DNA from: Litorivivens sp041619575
GTDB taxonomy: Bacteria > Pseudomonadota > Gammaproteobacteria > Pseudomonadales > Spongiibacteraceae
Reading direction: 5' to 3'
NCBI GenBank assembly: GCA_041619575.1
Contig: JBFKDP010000245.1
Coordinates: forward strand, 1-6,180
Length of the DNA: 6,180 bases
Part shown: piece after piece, positions 1 to 6,180 of the stretch
Layout: each line of letters opens with the position of its first letter
Position numbering within the stretch: the first letter of the stretch is position 1
Position numbers and translations under genes: made by a program
Notes under the pieces: model-generated
Told to the model about the DNA's origin: nothing
What the model saw: the letters and a program-made list of their open reading frames with translations, nothing else
The model's database searches: none

Positions 1-155
1 AAGAGGCGGTTCTGACTTATATGAACCGGCGAGAATTAAGTATTAACGCAATATCGTTACTGATGGGCTTTCAGGACAGCAGTGCCTTCCATCGATCTTT
101 TAAAAAATGGACGGGAATGTCACCTGGACAGTACCGCCAACAACTGGAAGCCTGA
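1..155 (+). CDS. AraC-family transcriptional regulator, C-terminal fragment (5' end outside window)
   Basis: The open frame enters from the left edge (first full codon at position 3) and ends with TGA at 153-155, giving 50 residues. They form the second half of an AraC/XylS DNA-binding domain. The segment INAISLLMGFQDSSAFHRSF is the second helix-turn-helix with the typical GF-x-D-x-S-x-F-x-R-x-F pattern, and KKWTGMSPGQYR is the usual family ending. The protein would bind DNA and regulate transcription. The effector-binding N-terminal part is not in the window, so its ligand and targets cannot be judged. The stop lies only 3 bases before the next ATG, and that gene's ribosome binding site sits inside the last codons here. 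The family call is firm; a role in controlling the wax ester genes downstream would be speculation. Confidence 0.93.
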   Translation, partial: EAVLTYMNRRELSINAISLLMGFQDSSAFHRSFKKWTGMSPGQYRQQLEA

Positions 156-158
156 CTC

Positions 159-929
159 ATGAGCAACAGTGACCGCCCCCAATACCAGGAGCGTAAAGCG
201 TTCTTTGATCAGATGTTGACGGTATATGGCAGAAAGCCTGTACTCGAGGCCCTGCAGGACAGCTCCCTGCGCGCCTTCAAGCTGCACCTGGCCGACAGCA
301 ATAGAAAAGAAGGCATCATCGAGGAAATAAAGGGCTTAGCCCAGTCTCGCGATATACCCATTGCCCTGCATGATCGACGCGCCCTTTCCCGTATATCCAG
401 AAACGGCAAGCAGGATCAGGGCGTAGCGTTGGACTTGCAACTACCGGCCTACCGGCCTTATCAGGAGCTGTTGCCATTGACCGGCACTACCCGGTTAATC
501 GCCCTCGACCGGGTAACCAACCCCCAGAATCTCGGCATGATTATCCGCTCGGTCAGTGCCAGCGGCATTACCGGCCTCCTGTTGCCAAGGCGCGGCTGCG
601 CTAGCCTGTCACCCCTGGTTGTGAAAGCCAGCGCCGGCACACTGTTTAATGCACCCATTTATTTCTGTGATGAGCTCAAACAGTGTCTTGGTGATTTACG
701 CGCCGCGGGCGCAGACATCTACGGGCTATCATCTCACGCTCGGGAGTCCGTGTTTGAACAGAAGCGCAACGGCGCTGCGGTTTACCTACTTGGCAATGAA
801 AGTGAAGGGGTGGCTGACTCGCTGAGCACCCTGTGCACCAGCAGCTTGTGCATTCCCATGCACAACGGCGTTGAGTCGTTAAATGTGGCCGCAACAGCCG
901 CCATCATTGCCTTTGCCAGTCGAATCTGA
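159..929 (+). CDS. TrmH/SpoU-family RNA 2'-O-ribose methyltransferase
   Basis: The 256-residue protein belongs to the SPOUT (trefoil-knot) class, which transfers a methyl group from S-adenosylmethionine to a ribose 2'-OH in tRNA or rRNA. Residues about 21-95 look like the L30e-like substrate-binding domain (VYGRKPVLEAL at 22-32). All three SpoU motifs are present. Motif 1 is TNPQNLGMIIR at 120-130 (N124, G126, R130). Motif 2 is LLGNESEG at 210-217 (N213, E214). Motif 3 is at 232-249, IPM...ESLNVAATAAI (S240, N242). Length and domain order resemble RlmB, which methylates a guanosine of 23S rRNA, but motif 3 differs from the RlmB form I know. The context (AraC regulator, no rnr) is also not that of rlmB, so I give no gene symbol. 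The ATG at 159 has GGAAG at 146-150, 8 bases upstream. The gene is probably co-transcribed, and perhaps translationally coupled, with the AraC gene. Confidence 0.93.
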   Translation: MSNSDRPQYQERKAFFDQMLTVYGRKPVLEALQDSSLRAFKLHLADSNRKEGIIEEIKGLAQSRDIPIALHDRRALSRISRNGKQDQGVALDLQLPAYRPYQELLPLTGTTRLIALDRVTNPQNLGMIIRSVSASGITGLLLPRRGCASLSPLVVKASAGTLFNAPIYFCDELKQCLGDLRAAGADIYGLSSHARESVFEQKRNGAAVYLLGNESEGVADSLSTLCTSSLCIPMHNGVESLNVAATAAIIAFASRI

Positions 930-943
930 CCACCAAACATGCT

Positions 944-967
944 GCTCGCTGTACAAGGCGGGCTTTT
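944..967 (+). terminator. Weak Rho-independent terminator candidate after the TrmH-family gene
   Basis: GCTCGC (944-949) can pair with GCGGGC (958-963) as a 6-bp GC-rich stem with one G-U wobble and an 8-base loop. TTTT follows at 964-967. The position, 15 bases after the TGA, is right. The short stem and short T run make it a modest candidate. The T run also overlaps a TTGACG that resembles a -35 element. Confidence 0.4.
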
Positions 968-1132
968 GACGATACTTTTACTAGAATGTTGTTAAAAGAC
1001 CACGAGATCCATTACCACTGAAAATACCGTTTATAACTTAATCGATTTGGAGAATATTGGCTTAAGCCCTTAGACTCAATTGATAATAAGTCCGCAGTTC
1101 AAATCCGATCAGCAGATCACACCGGGGGTGGC
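966..1132 (+). promoter_or_regulatory. Likely promoter/leader region of the wax ester operon
   Basis: This AT-rich stretch, between the end of the TrmH-family gene region and the acyltransferase ATG, is the only intergenic space where a promoter for 1133-4562 can sit. Candidate elements are TTGACG at 966-971 (close to a -35, but with no good -10 at 16-18 bases), TATAAC at 1032-1037 (one base from the -10 consensus, poor -35), and TTGGAG at 1047-1052 with TAGACT at 1071-1076 (18-base spacer, both imperfect). A perfect palindrome GGCTTAAGCC lies at 1059-1068, inside that last spacer, and could be an operator. None is decisive. A promoter here is inferred mainly from gene layout. Confidence 0.35.
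1124..1130 (+). promoter_or_regulatory. Unusual G-rich ribosome binding site of the acyltransferase gene
   Basis: GGGGGTG lies directly before the ATG at 1133. It matches the GGNGGTG part of the strong consensus, but the spacing is very short (about 2-4 bases). The alternative ATGs at 1148 and 1151 would be about 20 bases away and would remove the conserved N-terminal LS-x-x-D, so 1133 is kept. The poor spacing suggests modest translation initiation. Confidence 0.4.
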
Positions 1133-2521
1133 ATGAGCACACTGTCCATGATGGACTTGGCATTTTTTCTTACTGAGACCGAGGCGAGCCCGAAGCATAT
1201 TGGCGGCCTGATGATCTTCAGCAAGCCAAAAAATGCGCCAGACGATTTCGTTGAACGTATCTACAAAGAACTCCTCACAACAGCAGATCAGGTAAAGCCC
1301 CCCTTTAACCAGGTCATTCACTGGAAAAGCCTCGGGCTGCCGCGCTGGACGCTCGCTGAAGACTTCCAGATGAGCGATCACCTGTTTTATCGCCAACTAC
1401 CCTCTCCGGGCAATCGCCGCACGCTTAACCGTATAGCGGGAGAACTCCACACGCCCAAAATGGATCGCAGCAAACCCATGTGGGAAATGCACTTGCTTGA
1501 CGGCATGGAAGGAAGTCGCTTCGCTGTTTATACCCGCCTGCACCATGCCTATGCCGACGGTGCGACCGTTACCCGCTGGACGATTCGCAGTTTTTCGGAA
1601 TCTCCACGCACGAAAAAAATCACGCCCGTCTGGAGCGTCCCCACCAATCGAGGCGGCGCAAACACCAGCAAATTTTCCATAATGTCTGTCGTGCGGGTAC
1701 TCGCCAGCCGCTCAAGAGACCAGGCTAGGATGATCGCCGGGCTGACCAAGCTCAACACCCAGCTTGTGCTTGAGCAGCTCAACCTGACCAAAAACGCCGT
1801 GGCCGTGCCTTTCAAACTCAAGCACAAAACCGTTCTGACAGGACAGGTCGCATCGGGCCGCCAGGTTTCTACTGCTACAGTTCCAATGAAGCGGGTCAAC
1901 CACCTGCGCAAATTGACCCGCTCAACCCTTAATCATGTCGCCCTCTCTTGTATCGACGGTGCCCTGCATCGATATCTTGAAGAATGTGGTACAGACTTGC
2001 AGGAACCGATCACCATACAGATGCCCGTTAACCTGCGTACCGAGGGTGACGAAGAAGGCGGCAATAAAATTGGCATCGTGCTGGTAGACTTGGCGCGAAA
2101 AACCAACGATCCCTATGAGCGCCTACGCGAAATTGGCTTTACGCTGCGCAACGTCCGCTATCAGGTCGACGGGGTGCCCGCTTCATCTGTGATCGCCTAT
2201 ACATTGACACTGGGTGTATTTGCGCAGCTCGCCGAACTCCTAAAATTGAGCAACACACTGCCCCCCCTAGGCAATACGCTGGTATCCAACGTTCCAGGTC
2301 CGCGCAAACCCCTGTATATGCGTGGCGCCAAACTGGAAGAACAGTACCCAATCAGCGCCCTGACACCGGGCAATCATATGAATATCACCCTATACAGTTA
2401 CGCCGATCATCTCCATTTTGGCCTGGTTGCTTCGCATGCGCTGCCCAACCTCGACAAATTAGGAGGATATATTCACGATGCGTTTAACGAGCTTGAAGAG
2501 GCTGTAAACGCTGACCGCTAA
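1133..2521 (+). CDS. Wax ester synthase / diacylglycerol acyltransferase (WS/DGAT family)
   Basis: The 462-residue protein is a normal length for bacterial WS/DGAT enzymes. These join a fatty alcohol (or diacylglycerol) to fatty acyl-CoA, making wax esters or triacylglycerol at the cytoplasmic membrane and lipid inclusions. The N-terminal LSMMDLAFFLTE (4-15) is the family's usual opening. The catalytic HHxxxDG motif is HHAYADG at 137-143, where the second His is the expected general base. KPMWE (114-118) corresponds to the PLW motif, and LVSNVPGP (383-390) marks the C-terminal WS_DGAT_C domain. One oddity is that the region matching the conserved Asn-Asp pair reads NH (267-268, then VALSCIDGAL). 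The gene is followed after 46 bases by the fatty acyl-CoA reductase, which would supply the alcohol, so wax ester synthesis is the likelier main role. Substrate preference cannot be read from sequence. Confidence 0.95.
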   Translation: MSTLSMMDLAFFLTETEASPKHIGGLMIFSKPKNAPDDFVERIYKELLTTADQVKPPFNQVIHWKSLGLPRWTLAEDFQMSDHLFYRQLPSPGNRRTLNRIAGELHTPKMDRSKPMWEMHLLDGMEGSRFAVYTRLHHAYADGATVTRWTIRSFSESPRTKKITPVWSVPTNRGGANTSKFSIMSVVRVLASRSRDQARMIAGLTKLNTQLVLEQLNLTKNAVAVPFKLKHKTVLTGQVASGRQVSTATVPMKRVNHLRKLTRSTLNHVALSCIDGALHRYLEECGTDLQEPITIQMPVNLRTEGDEEGGNKIGIVLVDLARKTNDPYERLREIGFTLRNVRYQVDGVPASSVIAYTLTLGVFAQLAELLKLSNTLPPLGNTLVSNVPGPRKPLYMRGAKLEEQYPISALTPGNHMNITLYSYADHLHFGLVASHALPNLDKLGGYIHDAFNELEEAVNADR

Positions 2522-2567
2522 CCAGTTGAAATACTAAAAAAATAACTTAGGTATCAAGGAGCAACAC

Positions 2568-4562
2568 ATGAATTATTTTGTCACCGGTGGAACAGGTTTT
2601 ATCGGTAGATTCCTGATTCAAAATCTGTGTAAACGCGACGGCACAATCTACGTGCTCGTGCGAAAGGAATCGCGACACAAAATAGACAAACTGATAGAAC
2701 AGTGCGGTGTCGACAAAACGAAAATCGTTGCCGTGAGTGGTGATCTTGGTAAAAAACGGCTGGGCGTGTCTGCCAAGGATATGAAGAAGCTGACCGGCAA
2801 TATCGATCACTTCTACCACCTTGGCGCCATCTACGATCTCAAGGCTGACGCCGAAAGCCAGGAGATAGCCAATGTAGAAGGCACCCGTAACGCCGTACAA
2901 TGCGCCGAGCAACTAGAAGCCAAGTGCTTCCACCTTGCCAGCTCGATCGCTGCGGCAGGTCTGTATCAAGGCACCTTCCGCGAAGATATGTTCGAAGAAG
3001 CAGAGGGCTTAAAACACCCCTACTTCCGAACAAAGCATGTCAGTGAAGGCATCGTCCGCAAGGAGTGCAGCATTCCCTGGCGGGTCTACCGCCCTGCCAT
3101 GGTCGTTGGGCACTCCAAAACCGGCGAAATGGACAAAATCGACGGTCCCTACTACTTCTTCAAGCTCCTGCAGAAATTCCGCCGCATGCTGCCGCCCTGG
3201 GTATCTCTGATTGGCATCGAAGGCGGACAAATGAACATCGTACCGGTCGACTATGTCGCGGATGCGATGGACTACCTGTCGCACAAACCCAAACTCGACA
3301 ATACCTGCTTTCATCTGACCGATCCTAATGGCCATCGCGTTGGTGAAGTCCTGAATATTTTTGCCGAGGCCGGACATGCACCCCGTATGGCACTGCGCAT
3401 CGACGCCCGCATGTTTGGGTTTATTCCGCAAAGCATTCGCTCCATGCTCGCCAACCTGGCGCCTATCAAACGCATCATGAATTCTGTTCTGGGTGACCTT
3501 GGCATCCCACCCGATGCGATGAAGTTTGCGAATATGCCCACGCGCTATGACACCCGGGAAACCGAGCGCGCTCTTAAAGGCAGCGGCATCAAGCTGCCCT
3601 CGCTCGAAGAATATGCGCCAGCTATCTGGGATTACTGGGAGCGAAAACTCGACCCCGACCTGTTCAAAGATCGCAGTCTGAAAGGTAACGTCGCCGGCAA
3701 GGTTATTGTTATCACAGGCGCTTCCTCAGGGATTGGAAAGGCTTCCGCCCTACAACTGGCCGAGGCTGGCGCCCAGGTCGTTCTGGTTGCTCGCAGCACC
3801 GACAAACTGGAAGAGACCCAACGCGAGATCAAAGAGCTTGGCGGCACTTCCTTCGCCTACAGTTGCGACGTATCCGATATGGATTCGTGCGACCAGCTGG
3901 TGGAAACCCTGCTGAAAAATCACGGCCATGTGGATGTTCTGGTCAACAACGCCGGGCGCTCTATCCGTCGCTCGCTAGAGCTGACCTTTGATCGCTTTCA
4001 CGACTTTGAACGCACCATGCAGCTGAACTACTTCGGCGCCATTCGACTGGTTATGGGGCTGGCACCCTCCATGTTGGAGCGCCGAAGCGGACACATCATC
4101 AACATCTCTTCGATTGCAGTCATCGTCGGAACATCGCCGCGTTTTTCCGCCTACGCCGCGTCGAAATCAGCACTGGATGCGTTCTCACGCTCTGCAGCAG
4201 CAGAATTCTCTGACCGCAATATAGCTTTCACGACGATCAATATGCCGCTGGTTCGCACCCCCATGATCGGGCCAACCTCTATCTATCAGGCAGTACCGAC
4301 GTTAACCCCCGAGGAAGCGGCAGGTATGATTTCCGAAGCCATTATCAAACGGCCGAAACGCATTGCCACCCCGCTTGGCATTACCATGCAGGTACTCAAT
4401 GCAATTATGCCCAAGGCAACCGAAATTATCATGAATATGGTGTTCAAAACCTTCCCGGACTCTTCCGCCGCCAAGGGCGAAGAACATAGCGAACAGGGCA
4501 AGACGGAGCCGTCAGCCGAGCAGGTTGCACTGGCTACTGTGCTTAAAGGGATTCACGTTTAG
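2568..4562 (+). CDS. Two-domain fatty acyl-CoA reductase, alcohol-forming (SDR-SDR fusion)
   Basis: The 664-residue protein matches, from memory, the Marinobacter two-domain fatty acyl-CoA reductase (about 660 residues), which reduces acyl-CoA to fatty alcohol with NADPH. Residues 1 to about 350 form an extended-SDR/male-sterility-like domain, with GGTGFIG at 7-13 for the cofactor, SS at 125-126 and Y152-x3-K156. A linker rich in Trp, Asp and Lys follows (about 349-373). Residues about 374-610 form a classical SDR resembling Acr1 of Acinetobacter: TGASSGIG (383-390), NNAG (460-463), N487, S514/S515 and Y529-x3-K533. Both active sites look intact. By family analogy the C-terminal half would reduce acyl-CoA to aldehyde and the N-terminal half aldehyde to alcohol; this split is inference. 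Residues about 630-650 are a polar tail before a conserved ending. The ATG has AAGGAG at 2556-2561 with a 6-base spacer, far better than the site of the gene upstream. A cytoplasmic location is likely; I see no signal peptide. Confidence 0.95.
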   Translation: MNYFVTGGTGFIGRFLIQNLCKRDGTIYVLVRKESRHKIDKLIEQCGVDKTKIVAVSGDLGKKRLGVSAKDMKKLTGNIDHFYHLGAIYDLKADAESQEIANVEGTRNAVQCAEQLEAKCFHLASSIAAAGLYQGTFREDMFEEAEGLKHPYFRTKHVSEGIVRKECSIPWRVYRPAMVVGHSKTGEMDKIDGPYYFFKLLQKFRRMLPPWVSLIGIEGGQMNIVPVDYVADAMDYLSHKPKLDNTCFHLTDPNGHRVGEVLNIFAEAGHAPRMALRIDARMFGFIPQSIRSMLANLAPIKRIMNSVLGDLGIPPDAMKFANMPTRYDTRETERALKGSGIKLPSLEEYAPAIWDYWERKLDPDLFKDRSLKGNVAGKVIVITGASSGIGKASALQLAEAGAQVVLVARSTDKLEETQREIKELGGTSFAYSCDVSDMDSCDQLVETLLKNHGHVDVLVNNAGRSIRRSLELTFDRFHDFERTMQLNYFGAIRLVMGLAPSMLERRSGHIINISSIAVIVGTSPRFSAYAASKSALDAFSRSAAAEFSDRNIAFTTINMPLVRTPMIGPTSIYQAVPTLTPEEAAGMISEAIIKRPKRIATPLGITMQVLNAIMPKATEIIMNMVFKTFPDSSAAKGEEHSEQGKTEPSAEQVALATVLKGIHV

Positions 4563-4575
4563 AAGGCATGCGGAA

Positions 4576-4605
4576 GGCGAGGCAAGCTACAATGCTTGCC
4601 TCGCC
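4576..4605. terminator. Perfect 12-bp hairpin between convergent genes, probable bidirectional terminator
   Basis: GGCGAGGCAAGC (4576-4587) and GCTTGCCTCGCC (4594-4605) are exact reverse complements around the 6-base loop TACAAT. The hairpin lies 13 bases after the reductase stop and 15 bases before the stop of the convergent VWA gene, which is the ideal place for a shared terminator. There is no real T run on either side (AATT on +, TTCC on -), so it is not a textbook intrinsic terminator. It may still block read-through or protect 3' ends. Confidence 0.7.
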
Positions 4606-4620
4606 AATTCGAGTAAACTG

Positions 4621-5796
4621 TTACTTGGCCAGGAAGGCCATCGCTTTTTCAAGACCTGAAAGGGTTAGCGGATACATGTGTCCCTCCATTTGACGGTAGG
4701 CCAGATCTGTCGATTGCGTCCAGCCCCACTCGTCCTGCGGTACCGGATTCAGCCAGACAACTTTCTCGTAAGTATCCTTGACGCGCTTCATCCACACTTC
4801 GCCAGCTTCATCATTCCAGTGCTCTACACTGCCACCCGGCTGGAGAATTTCATAGGGTGACATGGCCGCATCACCCACAAAAATAACCTTATAGTCGCTG
4901 CTGTATTTATGGAGAATATCCATCGTGGAAATCCGTTCGTTATGACGACGGATATTGTTATCCCAGACAGATTCGTAGAGGTAGTTGTGGAAATAAAAAT
5001 ACTTGAGGTGTTTAAACTCGCTGCGTGCCGCAGAAAACAACTCCTCACATGTACGGATAAACGGGTCCATTGAGCCGCCCACATCGAAAAACAGCAGCAC
5101 TTTAACCGCATTGTGCTTTTCTGGAACCATCTTGATGTCCAGCAAGCCGGCATTGCGTGCCGTCGAGCCAATGGTGTCGTCCAGATCCAGTTCATCCGCC
5201 GCGCCCGTGCGCGCAAACTTGCGCAGGCGCCTCAGTGCAACCTTGATATTGCGTGTGCCAATTTCTACGCCATCATCCAGATTTTTAAAATCCCGTTTTT
5301 CCCAAACCTTGACAGCCTTTTTGTTCTTGCTTTCACCGCCAACACGTATACCCTCCGGGTGATAACCGCTGTGGCCAAAGGGGGATGTGCCCCCAGTACC
5401 AATCCACTTGTTACCACCCTCGTGACGCTCTTTCTGTTCGTCCAATCGTTTCTTGAATTCCTCTATTAGCTTGTCCAGCCCACCGAGGGATTCAATTTTC
5501 GCCTTCTCTTCCTCACTGAGCTGCTTTAAAAATTCGGTTCGCAGCCAATCATCGGGAATCAAGGCTTCAATTACGTCATCGAGTGTTTCCAGATCACGAA
5601 AATAACGCCCAAAGGCCAGATCAAAGCGATCATAGTCTTATTCATCCTTGACCATGCACAGCCGCGCCATATGATAAAAATCATCGACGTTGGCAAATAT
5701 CAGGCGCGCACGCAAAGCGGCTATCAAATCCAGCAGTTCGCGTATCGAGACGGGTACGCCCGCCTTCTTTAAGGTGAGAAAAAAGCTGATCAACAT
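4621..5796 (-). pseudogene. CoxE-like VWA-domain protein gene, interrupted by an in-frame TAA at codon 53
   Basis: Read from ATG 5796-5794 to TAA 4623-4621 the frame has 391 sense-length codons, about the family size I remember, but codon 53 (5640-5638) is TAA. Before it, 52 residues give the usual N-terminus (MLISFFLTLKKAGVPVSIRE, later ARLCMVKDE). After it the same frame resumes with DYDRFDLAFGRYF and stays open to the end, so no frameshift is involved. The rest has the family's KWIGTGGTSPFGHSGY segment, TRNIKVALRRLR, a VWA metal site DVGGS at 238-242 (instead of canonical DxSxS) and IFVGDAAMSP. GAGAG lies 8 bases before the ATG. After the stop the first usable start is TTG at 5562, with no clear ribosome binding site; it would give a 313-residue product lacking the first 78 residues but keeping the whole VWA domain. 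Such proteins partner MoxR ATPases, and the moxR-like gene is 54 bases upstream. Nonsense mutation and sequencing error are both possible. Confidence 0.85.
5638..5640 (-). other. In-frame TAA stop inside the VWA gene
   Basis: The plus strand reads TTA here, which is TAA on the coding strand. It lies between GAA (Glu52, ending VKDE) and GAC (Asp54, starting DYDRFD). Both flanks match the conserved family segment in the same frame. A single substitution from AAA, CAA or GAA (Lys, Gln, Glu) would create it. Confidence 0.9.
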
Positions 5797-5850
5797 GACT
5801 GGTACTCTCTAGACATTCATTGCGCAGTTAACAACCCTGAGCGCAGAGTA

Positions 5851-6180
5851 CTATCCACGGCTCTCCCTGCGATGCATAAACGCTAGTCTTTCCAGCAGGT
5901 GAACGTCCTGCTCGTTTTTCAACAATGCACCGTAAAGAGGGGGAATGGCCTTGCTGCTGTCGCGATTCTTCAGAATCTCATCCGGCACATCGTCTGCCAT
6001 CAGCAACTTGAGCCAGTCTATCAATTCCGAGGTTGAGGGTTTCTTCTTTAAACCGGGGATACTGCGAACGTCAAAGAAAACTTCCAGTGCCTCATTAACC
6101 AGCTCCTTTTTGACATCAGGGTGGTGTACGGCAACAATTTTTTCCATGGTTTCCCTGCTCGGGAAGTTGATAAAGTGGAA
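5851..6180 (-). CDS. MoxR-family AAA+ ATPase, C-terminal fragment (5' end outside window)
   Basis: The frame is open from the right edge to TAG at 5853-5851, giving 109 residues. It begins FHFINFPSRETMEKIVAVHH, the stretch that in this family directly follows the arginine-finger region of the ATPase core. The helical lid domain follows, with the well-conserved VPGLKKKPSTSELIDWLK type of segment (here SIPGLKKK...), then AIPPLYGALLKNEQDVHL and LERLAF near the end. Walker A, Walker B and sensor 1 lie beyond the window. The ATG at 6147 is only an internal Met; the frame continues upstream of it with conserved residues. MoxR ATPases act with VWA proteins as chaperone-like machines that mature or remodel protein complexes. 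The VWA gene starts 54 bases downstream on the same strand, so the two form an operon read moxR then VWA. Confidence 0.93.
   Translation of the reverse strand, partial: FHFINFPSRETMEKIVAVHHPDVKKELVNEALEVFFDVRSIPGLKKKPSTSELIDWLKLLMADDVPDEILKNRDSSKAIPPLYGALLKNEQDVHLLERLAFMHRRESRG

Noticed and set aside
1107..1119. Direct repeat GATCA at 1107-1111 and 1115-1119 before the acyltransferase gene
   Set aside because: Two 5-base copies are too short to set apart from chance; no third copy is present.
1549..1911. 120-codon open frame on the - strand inside the acyltransferase gene
   Set aside because: It is antisense to conserved coding sequence, with no domain and no supporting start signals.
3009..3431. 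140-codon open frame on the - strand inside the reductase gene
   Set aside because: It lies wholly opposite a strongly conserved coding region, has no recognisable domain and no separate promoter context.
5003..5362. 119-codon and overlapping 118-codon (5113-5469) frames on the + strand opposite the VWA gene
   Set aside because: They are shadows of the conserved VWA frame, with low-complexity composition and no family features.
4621..5562. An intact 313-residue VWA protein starting naturally at TTG 5562
   Set aside because: Conserved family sequence continues in frame from 5563 to 5796 with a better ATG and Shine-Dalgarno, so TTG 5562 is at best a restart after the internal stop.
5823..5847. 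TGCGC...GCGCA inverted repeat between the moxR and VWA genes
   Set aside because: A 5-bp stem with a 15-base loop and no T run is too weak to call a terminator or attenuator.
5851..6147. A stand-alone 98-residue protein starting at ATG 6147 (-)
   Set aside because: The frame stays open upstream to the window edge with residues typical of a MoxR ATPase (FHFINFPSRET), so the Met is internal to a larger protein.
1..6180. CRISPR array, mobile element ends, tRNA or other RNA genes
   Set aside because: No spaced direct repeats, transposase fragments, terminal inverted repeats or cloverleaf-like segments were seen; nearly all of the window is explained by six protein genes.

Overview
The window reads as a piece of chromosome from a lipid-storing, probably marine gammaproteobacterium of the Marinobacter/Alcanivorax/Hahella kind. 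That placement is an inference. It rests on the close resemblance of the 664-residue reductase to the Marinobacter two-domain fatty acyl-CoA reductase, on a WS/DGAT acyltransferase beside it, and on a MoxR/VWA pair common in proteobacteria. I see no rRNA, tRNA, CRISPR array, insertion sequence or phage gene.

Layout. Positions 1-155 (+) hold the last 50 residues of an AraC-family regulator. It is followed after 3 bases by a TrmH/SpoU-family RNA 2'-O-methyltransferase (159-929, +), and the two are probably co-transcribed. A 203-base gap carries a weak terminator-like hairpin, AT-rich promoter-like sequence and a 10-base palindrome. Next comes a probable two-gene wax ester operon on the + strand: a WS/DGAT acyltransferase (1133-2521) and, 46 bases on, a fused two-domain fatty acyl-CoA reductase (2568-4562). 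A perfect 12-bp hairpin at 4576-4605 separates this operon from two genes on the - strand. These are a CoxE-like VWA-domain gene (4621-5796, -) and the C-terminal part of a MoxR-type AAA+ ATPase (5851-6180, -, continuing past the window edge).

How the genes work together. The reductase is expected to convert fatty acyl-CoA (or acyl-ACP) to fatty alcohol through the aldehyde. The acyltransferase then joins that alcohol to a second acyl-CoA, giving a wax ester for intracellular storage. The - strand pair is an ATPase plus a VWA metal-binding partner of the MoxR/VWA chaperone-like type; their client is not visible here.

Main anomaly. The VWA gene has an in-frame TAA at codon 53 (5638-5640). The reading frame is open, and matches the family as I remember it, both before and after that codon. 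It is therefore a real nonsense mutation, a sequencing error, or (least likely) a recoded stop. Apart from this I see known families in a sensible arrangement, and I do not think the window holds a wholly undescribed system.
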